Source: Symsagittifera roscoffensis
Taxonomy: Eukaryota > Xenacoelomorpha > Acoela > Convolutidae
Assembly (NCBI RefSeq): GCF_963678635.1
Contig: NC_087070.1
Coordinates: forward strand, 12,932,539 to 12,992,538
DNA length: 60,000 nucleotides
Direction of reading: 5' to 3'
Shown here: positions 34,771 to 43,863 of the stretch, piece after piece
How the letters are laid out: the number at the start of each line of letters is the position of its first letter
How positions within the stretch are numbered: the first letter of the stretch is position 1
Position numbers and translations under genes: made by a program
The notes under the pieces: model-generated
Told to the model about the DNA's origin: nothing
Databases searched by the model: none
What the model saw: the letters and a program-made list of their open reading frames with translations, nothing else

Positions 34771-34922
34771 AAACCTTAGCGGCGCGATTTTTCTGAGAAT
34801 ATCTAGGAAGTAGTCAACCTGCAGGGAAAAGTCAACCCACAGGTCGTCGCCCCCTGAACTATGACTCAGAAGCAATCACAGGGTGGGATATTATTATCTA
34901 TAAAAGGCATCATCGGAGCAAA
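34771..34922. repeat. 150-bp dispersed repeat A, copy 1
   Basis: Starts AAACCTTAGCGGCGCGAT and ends GGCATCATCGGAGCAAA. Copy 2 is at 36632-36782, and a partial copy of the last third is at 36920-36969. Copies 1 and 2 have the same direction, about 1.86 kb apart, on either side of the 14-3-3 pseudogene. No coding and no clear termini. Confidence 0.88.
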
Positions 34923-34940
34923 TTACTCCGCAAAACTCAC

Positions 34941-35099
34941 CCTTGAAGGTTGCTTTCCTGTTGGCAGTTGATTATCAGACTTTTTCGGTATTTTGAAAGT
35001 GACTACGGGCTCAATAATAGTAATGGAATCAGAATGCAATTGGGAAACTTTGGGGGGCAAAAACTTTAACATATTTTCAGTATCATTAATTTGAGACAT
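34941..35099 (-). CDS. Possible first coding exon, unknown gene
   Basis: On the minus strand an ATG at 35099 opens MSQINDTENMLKFLPPKVSQ and the frame runs to 34941, where a consensus donor GTGAGT follows (34940-34935). The 53 codons have mixed composition and a Pro/Lys-rich middle. The frame is also open upstream to 35240, but that part is hydrophobic and AT-rich and looks non-coding. The putative intron runs at once into repeat A. I do not recognise the protein; a chance ORF is quite possible. Confidence 0.25.
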
Positions 35100-35357
35100 C
35101 GATACAAGGCTATAGTTTGGTAAGAAAAAAATGTATAATGTAATTCTGAATCGAAATAGAGAAATTAATTGGATAGGCGAGAGTTGGTAGGAAACAGATT
35201 GAATATAACAGATCAATCTATCAAACCAAACTGAAAACAAACTAAGTGTTATTTAAATCTGGCTCAGCAGGCACCCATACAAACATTTAGCCTATTTGTT
35301 GTGATAAATTTATTAATTACAATCTTTGCTCGTTCGTAACATCTTAAGATTCTCATT

Positions 35358-35825
35358 ATGTCTCGCGAAGAACTTGTCCAGAAAGCGAAGATCGCCGAGC
35401 AGGCCGAGAGGTACGATGACATTGCAGAATCTATGAAGAAGGTGACTGAGCTTCTAGGTGAGAGTGAGCTTCTTTCTACTGACGAGAGGAATCTTTTGCC
35501 AGTTGCTTACAAGAATGTTGTGGGTTCTCGAAGGGCGTCATTGGGGTTTATCAGTAGCATTGAACACATGCACATCGCTGATCAGAAAAAAACGGGCTTA
35601 GCCAAGGAATACCGAGAAAAAATTGAGGGTCAGTTGAAGGATATCTGCAACGAAGTTCTTGGCTTACTTGATAAGTTCCTCGTTCCCAACTCTGAGACCG
35701 AGCAGAAAAAAATAAGGTTTGATACGAGTAGAAGGAAAACCAGTAAAATACAAATAGCGCTGTCTAGTGCTTGTCAGAGAACTCATTACGACGACTTGGA
35801 AGCACTTGGTAGCGAAATTAAATGA
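35358..35825 (+). pseudogene. 14-3-3 pseudogene, N-terminal half
   Basis: 155 codons. Residues 1-118 align by eye with helices A-E of 14-3-3 proteins, phosphoserine adaptors in the cytosol: [82 protein letters not shown]. The conserved R-R-x-S-W-R reads RRASLGF. After EQKK the frame turns to unrelated residues. At the A-run near 35707 the next frame reads K-V-stop-Y, matching the usual K-V-F-Y of the following helix, then further stops. So the reading frame slipped in the A-run and the C-terminal half decayed. Normal length is about 245 residues. No introns are visible, which fits a processed copy, though no poly(A) tract is seen. A Helentron-like repeat starts 22 bp after the stop. Confidence 0.87.
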
Positions 35826-35846
35826 AACATCGAACACAAGAGAGGG

Positions 35847-36370
35847 CAAGACTGCTTGTATCAGGGCGAAGCCCTCAAGGTTACCAGTGCCTTTTAAGAT
35901 CTATGGAGCGCTAATAACATGAACAATTTAAATGTAACGAAATAAAAAATTTTACATCTCCCCACACGTAATATAAAGTGAAAAAATTAGGTTTTGCTCC
36001 TACTAACAAATCAATTAAGGCATATAAGCTTCCTTGAACCACTTTGGAATAATTTCTCAGACGGATTAAGTCTCGCTTACGCGTTAATAGCGCAAAAAAT
36101 ATCGCGCATTAATTGTCCCAAATTGGTCAAAATAGCAATCTTTAAACCCCCATTACTTTACAAAAAATGATCACAGGTGAATTATCTTTTCAAATTTAAA
36201 CCATGGGCGCTTTCTTCTCCTCTAGTCGGACTGAGAAACACTCAGTTGAAGCAAGTGTACGTTTACTGAGCGGTCAAAAATGGCTAGTTAAAAAGTCGAA
36301 ATTTGTCTGAAGAAAAAAAACCCACCCCGAGGACAAATATTCCGTTACTTTCGTTACAAAAGTCGGAACA
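35847..36370 (-). mobile_element. Helentron-like repeat, near-complete copy
   Basis: 524 bp. Starts CAAGACTGCTTGTATC, has the hairpin AGGGC-GAA-GCCCT and ends AGTCGGAACA. The subTIR next to the hairpin is changed here (GGTTACCAGTGCC for TGTTCCGACTGCC). A segment with ACTCAGTTGAAGCAAGTG near 36241 is not seen in other copies. Confidence 0.82.
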
Positions 36371-36631
36371 AAAAACACCTGAAAATGGGAAACTGAAAAT
36401 GGGAAACTGAAAATAAGGAGGATTGTGCGAGTCTAAATATTCAATCAAGGAGCGGGGCTAAGTTCGGGCTGGAGGAAAAATCGAAGGATTGGATATGACG
36501 GTACTCAAAAAATATGACAGTCTAGAAAATCCGCCCCTACCCCTCGAGAAAACCACTTCTAACGACTCTTATGATTAAACATAGGCAACAGAAAGTTGGA
36601 AAAGAAACAATGACGTTCTGAAGCATGTTAA
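36371..36631. other. Intergenic, no gene seen
   Basis: Short unique stretch between two repeats. The minus ORF at 36537-36734 runs into repeat A and has no features. Confidence 0.5.
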
Positions 36632-36782
36632 AAACCTTAGCGGCGCGATTTTTCCCGCAATCTAGGAAGTAGGCAACCTGAAGGGAAAAGTCAACCCCCA
36701 GGTCGTGGCCCCCTGAACTATGACTACGAAGCAATCACAGGGTGTAATATTATTATCTATATAAGGCATCATCGGAGCAAAA
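36632..36782. repeat. Dispersed repeat A, copy 2
   Basis: Same order of anchors as copy 1 (CCTTAGCGGCGCGATTTTT, GGGAAAAGTCAACCC, CCCCCTGAACTATGACT, GCATCATCGGAGCAAA) at about 88 percent identity by eye. Confidence 0.88.
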
Positions 36783-36919
36783 TCGGTAAAAACTGCGAGT
36801 TAGAATTACTGTCAACCAATCAGTAAATAAGTAGTTGGCAAATAGCAAAAGTGGTTACGTCACTATAAAAGATGAAAAAAAAAAAGTCGTGAAAAAATTC
36901 TGAAAAGTTATGTTGGGAA

Positions 36920-36969
36920 AATCACAGGGTGTGATATGATTATCTAAACAGGCATCATCGGAGCAAATT
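36920..36969. repeat. Dispersed repeat A, partial copy 3
   Basis: Only the end is present: AATCACAGGGTGTGATATG to GGCATCATCGGAGCAAATT. Confidence 0.75.
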
Positions 36970-37553
36970 CACTGCGGAATAGAACTAGGCTCAACCAGCT
37001 AGAAAATTGATAGACGGCAATTCGTAAAAGTAGTTGCACCTTTTTAAAAAAAATTAAAAAGGTTTAGATGTCGGAAAAAAATTCTTAAAAATCTATCTTA
37101 GAAATGATTACCAAAAAAAGCTGCTAAAACTGTCAAATTGCTGCCAAAATGCGTTTGCAAAAAAACGACAAACTACTTAACCTTTTCAGTGAGAAAATTG
37201 CAGCTTGAACTTAAAAACGGAGAGAAACACTTTGAACTTAACACATGGTGAAATTCAATTTATTGTGAGCCTTTTTTCCTTAGAACTAAGACTGCTTAGA
37301 ACATGAACGACAACTGCGCTTCATTCGCTGTGATGTTCACCTTAACGAGGTGCTCTAGATGGATTATACATCCGCCTGAAATCTTGGAGTATGATATGAG
37401 GGACAAGAAAGCTCCTGCATATCAATCGTCAATGCAAAAAAAATATTTTTGCCATCCATTCTGAAAATTGAAAGTATGCTTGCCATCCCTCAAAATTTCC
37501 TTTGCACGTGATCTGAGATACAAAGGGGTGTTTAAGCTTACATTTAAAGGGTT
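36970..37553. other. Intergenic, no gene seen
   Basis: AT-rich; poly-A interruptions. No supported ORF. Sequence just upstream of 37554 may be the decayed 5' side of the Penelope fragment. Confidence 0.45.
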
Positions 37554-37790
37554 ATGTTTAACGACTCGACCTATGTTGGCCAGGCAGTCCGACATTTAGC
37601 CGCGAGGGTCGATGAACACCGCAAAGGTGACGACTTGTTAGAATTCAATAAGGAGGTAGACGGTACTGCTAAGTTGAAGTCAGAGATTATAGACCAAACA
37701 GCCAACAATCATAAGCTACTAACACTAGGGGCTTTGTATATTTTGAGGGAGAGGCCGAGGATCAACACAAGCGATGAAATAAGGAGCTAA
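37554..37790 (+). pseudogene. Penelope-like element: GIY-YIG endonuclease fragment
   Basis: 78 codons. STYVGQAVRHLAARVDEHRK is the Y-V-G-Q-T...R...E-H core of the GIY-YIG domain in Penelope-like retroelements. HKLLTLGALYILRERPRINT and DEIRS form the family's usual C-terminal end. The cysteine-bearing part that normally precedes it (Y-x-I-x-C-x-x-C) is not found upstream, so this is a 5'-truncated 3' end of an element. The endonuclease would nick target DNA during reverse transcription. A hammerhead-like motif lies about 290 bp downstream on the same strand. Confidence 0.8.
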
Positions 37791-38080
37791 TTATTTTAGA
37801 TGATCAACATTAAAATTATATTTTTATGTATAACATGGCTAAAAACTCAAAAAATGACATTTCAGAATCAAAAATAATCCCAAGTCGAAACTTTATAGTC
37901 ATGAACGAACAAAAAAAACTTAAAATTCACAGAAATTTACAGGAGAATGTTATTAAGGATTACGTTATTTTTTACGTAATTACATTTGTTTAAATTTGTT
38001 GGTCAGAAAGTTTCAGAGCATTTTTAGACATGTTTCCCATATCTCTTATCGTTTTGTAAATATTGTAAAAAAATTTAATC

Positions 38081-38112
38081 CTGATAATGCACAAAATGTG
38101 CGAAAACGTTTG
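38081..38112 (+). ncRNA. Hammerhead-like motif after the Penelope fragment
   Basis: CTGATAA, one U, a 5-bp stem GCACA/TGTGC with an AAA loop, then GAAAACGT. This is the hammerhead order CUGAUGA - stem II - GAAA with one core change (GA to AA). Penelope-like elements are known to carry type I hammerheads with tiny stem III. Stem I is not obvious, so catalysis is doubtful in this copy. The position and strand relative to the endonuclease fragment fit. Confidence 0.45.
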
Positions 38113-40079
38113 TATTAACATTTTAAATTTCTTATAAAACTATTCCTGTTAGCTCCAACAAAACTGCTGCTATTGTCCGGCCAAAATTTTTAACGAAGTT
38201 CCTCGCCCAGAGAAAAAACTGTTAAAAGCCATCACCCATTAACTTGTCATCACTGCTGGAACCAATTCAATGCGCGGTGCAATGCCTTAAGCAATAAATT
38301 GAAACCCGCAGCTTTTCTTGTGAGGTTGTCATAAAGCTTAGTGAGTATCTTCAGAAAAGCCAAACCAACCCCCGCAGTTCGAGAAGAACAAATGGCGTGA
38401 TCGAAGCGTTGTACTGGAAAAACAGATATCATTGACTCTAAATTTTCGGCTGTGCGCTTTCTACGTTCTCTATTTCAACCACAGTTAGTGCAGGTATCAA
38501 CCGTAGTCGACGAATAAATGACCAAAAGGAATGAAAGTATTGACGCAGTTATAGCCGAGCTTTACACGAGGAAAGCAGAGATTCAACCGGATTTGTCATT
38601 AAATATGTTATAAATTAATGCATGTTGAATTTCGAAAAGAGCCGCAAAAAAAACGTCGAGAACAGCCGGTCGATCTAACCAAACATTTGGTCAGATCATA
38701 TGCGAAAACCAGGTTATAAGGCTCGACTTTTTCATGGCTATACAAAATAATGATTAATGAGTGTTTTTTACCGACAAACAGGAGCTGGTTTACGATGTTT
38801 TACCTCGAAATGTGTCCATTATTTGAAATAATTTGAGCTTAATTTGAAATGAAGTTGGTTTTAAAAAATCAATTATTTCTAGATTTCACCAAAATTGAAC
38901 TTTCTACCAAAATTGCAATTCTCTTTTCTACGCCAAAATTGAAAAAAAAATTGCAATCCAAAGTTGGCTGTTTATTTTTGATTTGTCGCCAAACTCTGAA
39001 AAAATTAAAAAACACAGAAAATATGCGTTTCAACGATATTAGAAAGGATTTTTTAAACTAATTTCTTCAATCAGCTTTTTAACAAAAATTTCGAAAAAAA
39101 TGACTGATTTCGATCAAAATTTTTACTTTTTTTGTTTCAGAATTGGGAAAAAATGACCAGGAGGAAAAACTTAAAAAAAACTGAAAAAATCAATGGAAAA
39201 AAACAAAAAAATTTTTTTTCAAGAAATAGAACAACTAGCAGAAGCATTGAAAGTCATATAAACGCCCTAGTGTTAGTTAAATTGCCCTTTAGGTTCCTCT
39301 AGAAAAATTATATCACAGTTAGGGCAAAAAACATAACAGTTTTACTCAAAAAATGAACAAAAAACAAAAAAAAGAAAAAACTTCATCGGAAAACATTTGA
39401 AAGCAAATTTGGAAAAAATACTTCTGTTTTTCTAGGTTATTTTTAAATGTTCTTTTAAAAATGATTGTCACCCAAAAGTTCTTTGAAGCTTCAAAATTAT
39501 GTCTTTTTGGTTTAAAAACTTGCTTTTCGGTATTTGAAAAAAATGAGGCTAATTTCTAGCAGGTAAAGCGAGCGAGCAACCCCTTTAAGACCTACTCATT
39601 AGAAAACAGACTCAACCTGAGAGTTTCCGGCTCAGTTTTTTCTCTATAGGGACAGGTTCTTAATTTTTGAGCTGGTTTGAATCACGTCCCAGAATGGTTC
39701 AAAAAGCATGTTCCCCGAACCATCCTAATGATTATTCGTGATACAAGATTTTTCCTGAAAAAAATTTAGAATACATCCAGAGACAACACTACTCCTTAAT
39801 TTAAATGGTCGCAAACAAACCGTATTGTCTTTCAATCCTTGCTAAATTAAAACCAAGAACGCCTTCTAGAAGTAGAACCTATCATGATTTGTCATTGATT
39901 CTCGGAAAAACACCCGTGTTTTTTCTGAAAATTTTGATTCCTGACAAAGTCTATTTTAAACAAACGAGTCATTGCAAACAATTCACATCAAGTTAAAAAA
40001 TTTATGTGCTGGTTTACCTAACTACGATCGGTAGTTTTTGATTCTTTTTATTTCAATTTTGTTTTTTTTTTCTAAAAAA
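38113..40079. other. AT-rich intergenic, no gene seen
   Basis: Many A and T runs. The ORF at 38250-38432 (-) has even amino-acid composition but no domain I know; 38849-39061 and 39805-39996 (+) are Lys/Leu-rich low-complexity frames. Nothing supported. Confidence 0.5.
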
Positions 40080-40500
40080 GCGCTAGTCATGCAATTTTCA
40101 TATATGGAAATTGTATGACTAGTGTTTTTTTTCAAAAAACAAAAAAAAAGTCAAATTTTTCAGTTGTAGCAGCCCAAAAAACGCTTAAATGCTTTGCCAG
40201 CAGTCGAATTGATTGTTCAAAGCGTTTTTTTTACAAAAATTTTTTTAAAAAAAATGCTAATCATACAATTTCCATATATGGAAGTTGTATGATTAGCATT
40301 TTTTTCATATGATTTTTTTTTCCTTTTTTTTATGAAGAGATACCAATTTTGATACCAAAACAACAATAAAATACCTTTGAAATTCGATTAAACTCATTTT
40401 GCAAAAATGTATGAAAATTCCATGATTAGCATTTTTCCATAGACTAAGTGTATGAAATTGTATGATTAGCATTTTCGGTCTATGGAGGTCATCCCGGGAA
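40080..40500. repeat. Palindromic repeat cluster copies 2-4
   Basis: A 40-bp palindrome at 40083-40122 (CTAGTCATGCAATTTTCATA with its complement) and a 48-bp palindrome at 40253-40300 (AATGCTAATCATACAATTCC-type arms around ATATAT, one mismatch). A further pair of GTATGATTAGCATTTT-type half-sites lies at 40405-40480, closing with GTCATCCCGGG, the reverse complement of the CCCGGGATGAC start at 26332. Clear foldback structure. Confidence 0.85.
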
Positions 40501-41236
40501 TACAATACAATTTAAAGTCAACCTAAGATTAGAACTAGCATCAAGCTAAAGATGAACGTGTAGATTTCTCTACGTTCGCCGAACAATAGCACAAACAACT
40601 GTTGCACATGAGTGCTGATCATAATATTGTTAGGTATTTTCAAGGTTGAGTTGAAATAGCATCATGTTTAAGTACCATCTCCTAAACTATTCACCTCTGG
40701 AAATAGGTCCTATACAACAAAAACAAATGTTTTTAAAAATTTCGAGCAGATGAGCCTTAAATCTCTTGCAGAATCTAAAACGTCCGAGCAATTTAAAGAT
40801 GTTCACACAAACCAAACAAATCAACTTTTCTTCAAAACTGAAAGAATTTCAACCGAAGCTGGAAAAGCTCAAACAGCACAGACATTACTCGACCACACAA
40901 AAAAAATTGGGTTACAAATTCCATGATTCAGGTTTTTTTCGATTTGTAGTTGCGGAACCACTTCTGTGCTCAAACGAGCTTTTTGCAAAAAAAATGCATT
41001 CAAAAATTTGTTCCTTTTTATCTATAACGTAGTAGAGACTGAGTTGTTATACAAATGGATCAAAAATGGCTATAAGCTTTCGTATAAACCCAGGTTTGAG
41101 GCTATTTTTTATGATTGGATTATTTTTCATGTGTCAAAGAACCAGCCAAAATCAAAACTACGGAAAGGCTTTTAATTAATAAAGAATGAAATCGAAAATG
41201 ATAATAAAAAGTACTTCAGTTGCCGCAATGTTTTAC

Positions 41237-41400
41237 ACCACCCGGGTTGACCAAAACTTCTTATCATACAGTTTCCATATATGAGAAACTTGTTGTCATA
41301 CAATTTCATACATTTCCATACGTACAGAAAATTGTATGAAACCTCTATGACAAGCATTTTTCCATATATGAAAATTGTTTGATAGGTGCTTTTCCATAAA
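41237..41400. repeat. Palindromic repeat family copy 5
   Basis: Starts CACCCGGGTTGACC like the 26330 copy, then TCATACAGTTTCCATATATG, ACATTTCCATACGTACAG and TGACAAGCATTTTTCC in the same order as 26350-26470. It shows that the family has a defined left end (CCCGGG-T/A-TGAC). Confidence 0.78.
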
Positions 41401-41734
41401 CCAAAAAATTGATTTTTTGTTTCTAAGTTAAATATCTGAAAAATTTTCGGTTGTGTATGTAAGAGAACTCAAGTGACAAAGACCTTGGTTTACTCAGAGC
41501 ACCAAATGTCAGACGGTCTTGCATTTACAATGCATATAACCCGACCTGAATTGTCTTCGAGCCGTCTTTCACAAATCGTATAACAAAAGAAACAAACTTT
41601 CAAATTTTGGCAAAAGTTTTCAAATTATTGGAAAATCTTTGTTCGCGTAAAAAATTCAAGTTGCGGTTGAAAAAAAAAGTTTTTGGGGCAATTTCAAACT
41701 TACGTGTAAAATTTTTTGTGTCACCATCAAAAAA

Positions 41735-41790
41735 ATGCTAGTCATACAGTTTCCGTATATGGGAATTGTATGATAAACATTTTTTTTCCA
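41735..41790. repeat. Palindromic repeat family copy 6
   Basis: ATGCTAGTCATACAGTTTCC, then GTATATGG and GAATTGTATGATAAACAT: one 50-bp near-palindrome without the CCCGGG end. Confidence 0.8.
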
Positions 41791-42259
41791 AAAAATAAAT
41801 TAGGCCATCATTACATTAACGAACCGACGGAAAAGCTTTCTATCCAAATACAGACGCCTAAAAAATCTTACTGGTAAAATGGTGTAAAACGTTACGGGAA
41901 CTGAAGCACATTTTATTGTCATTTTCGATTTCAATCACTTTATTAAACACTTTTAGTTTTAATCTACAGTTTTAGTATTTCAATAGGTCTAAGATCAGTC
42001 AACCTTAAAGAATATAGTTAAAAACCATAACTGTGGTAATTGGGGTTAGTCAAAATAAATGTCAACAGTACTTTAAAAGGTATCGTGCTCAAATAACTAT
42101 TGATAGTTTCCGTTGGTTTCGTACATATCTGAGAGGATTACAAATACATTAAATTTGATTATATTTAAAGCGTATGTAGAAACTGAACCTGAGAAAAAAA
42201 CATTATTTCTAATAACCAATGATTTTAAAAGGATTGATAAAGGTCCAGGAAGTTTTGTG

Positions 42260-42920
42260 CTAACACTTTGGCAAAGGTGTCTTTGAAGTTGCGTATGTTT
42301 CATCGTCCATTTCTATATTTTCGAAATCACAATATTTCGAGTCTTGGGAGAGCTTCTTAATTTCTGAGCAAATTGCAGTGTGGTTCTCTGTTAAGGCTTT
42401 CAGCTCCTTACTCAGCTGAAGACGATCGGGTTTCAACTGGTACCTCTCGTGCCATTCGGCCATCATTACATTAACGAACCGAATGGATCCAGACGTGATC
42501 AAGTCTGAAACGACTTCCACTTCGGATCCTTCGATGTCCATCTTCATCACCACACGAGGTGGTCTTTCCAGGTCGACTTCTGGAATTCTACGTTTAGCTA
42601 CGGTGTCTCGCAAGAAATCGGCCAGTCTTATCAGCATGACTTGGGTGCTCGTTTTTCGGGTTTTTGTGGCGCGTAATCTGGCCTGTTTCGACACACTTGG
42701 GTGCATTATTCCACCTGACGCGTCAGTTCTACTGTGATCTGAGCCGGCGTAAAACGTAGCCATTCCGCTGTGATTTGAAACGGCAGTCTGTGTGAAGAAG
42801 TGAACAAAATGTCCACACTTCTTATACGCTCTTTCTAATTCCTGCAGATGTCTCGTGTGCTGTGGATTGGGCTCGAAACCAACGGCGCAAACTCGCCGCT
42901 TAGAGTCCCGATTTGAAAAC
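42260..42920 (-). CDS. FkbM-type methyltransferase, last exon
   Basis: About 220 codons ending at TAA 42262-42260. The exon probably starts at 42920, just after TTTCGACTAG, a good acceptor. Motifs of the FkbM (Methyltransf_21) family: VGFEPNPQHTRHLQELERAY (acidic loop after the SAM-binding strand), TQTAVSNHSGMATFY, VVMKMDIEGSEVEVV and NVMMAEWHERY. The SAM-binding start of the fold (the usual D-x-G-x-N loop) is missing and must lie in upstream exons. None is found before the gypsy and Helentron-like repeats (43597-49730), so the insertions may sit in an intron, or the gene is truncated. Family members methylate small molecules or glycans; the substrate here is unknown. The frame is intact over the whole exon, which argues for a real or recently lost gene. 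Confidence 0.78.
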
Positions 42921-43596
42921 CTAGTCGAAAAAGGTAAAATTAATAACAATATATACAATATATCAAAACGGCTTCAGGTAAAAAATTATATGAAGAGTTA
43001 GAAAACTATAAATCTTTTAGCAATTTTTTTGGTATTACGAGTCGAGTGATAAATAATTCCAAAAAAGAGCAAATGAAAAAACTTTTTTTAAAGTTTTTAC
43101 TGCTTTCCTCGCTTCTGGAAGAGCAACGTTTTGAGTTTCAACAACAAGCAAAAAAGGTTGAACTAGAGCTAGAGAAATCATTGCAAAAAATTGCGAATGA
43201 TCTTCCTCTATATCAAAACCAGAAATCAAATCAAGAAATAAAATCCAGTCATGTCCTCCGATTCCAGTAGATGTCTTTGTAATCAGCATTCATGGAAAAA
43301 AAACTGAGACTATGAGCTGAAGTCTTGAGACTAGGCAGGCTGACACTTTTAAAGAAATTGAAATCGAGATCTGATTTCTCGCGTTTAGTTCTGATTCCAA
43401 GAGAAGTATGGAAGTTGAGGTCCAATTTGCGATAAATCAACAAAACGACCTGTGTCAACCTTTATTCACTAGGTCACAGACTCTTGATAACCAGTTCTTA
43501 GCCAAAGCACTAAATCGACCCTACTTTTGTGATGTAGACAACTCCATAAATGTAACCTAACTAGCCGATTGCTGTGTATAACGAAATACAAAAGGA
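42921..43596. other. Upstream of the methyltransferase exon, no supported exon
   Basis: ORFs 43035-43289 (-) and 43046-43270 (+) cover the same bases; the plus frame is Lys/Glu/Gln-rich and could pass for a coiled coil. Neither has a family match or convincing splice signals. Confidence 0.4.
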
Positions 43597-43863
43597 ACAA
43601 GACTGCTCGTATCAGGGCGAAGCCCTGAATGTTCCGACTGCCTTTTAAGTTTTATGGAGCAGCAGTAATAACATTAAAAAAATAAATGAAATAAAATAAA
43701 ATGAAAAAAAAAATTTTCTAAAATTTGAAAATTTTTATGAAAATCATCCCCCCACACGCCATATAAAGTACAAAAAGAGAAATTTCGTTCCTTGTAACAA
43801 ATCAATTATGGCAAATAAGCTTCGTTCAACCAATTTGGAACGATTTATAAGACGGATTAAATC
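43597..43863 (-). mobile_element. Helentron-like repeat, part split off by the gypsy element
   Basis: Begins ACAAGACTGCTCGTATC with the hairpin TCAGGGC-GAA-GCCCTGA and TGTTCCGACTGCC, and ends GACGGATTAAATCT at 43863. The rest of the same copy continues at 49464 with TTAATAGCGCG. Intact copies have 11 bases (CCGCTCACGCG) between these points. Confidence 0.9.

Noticed and set aside
38250-38432. 60-codon minus-strand frame with mixed composition
   Set aside because: No motif known to me and no supporting context.
43046-43270. Plus-strand Lys/Glu/Gln-rich frame resembling a coiled coil
   Set aside because: An equally long minus frame covers it, there is no family match, and A-rich codons explain the composition.
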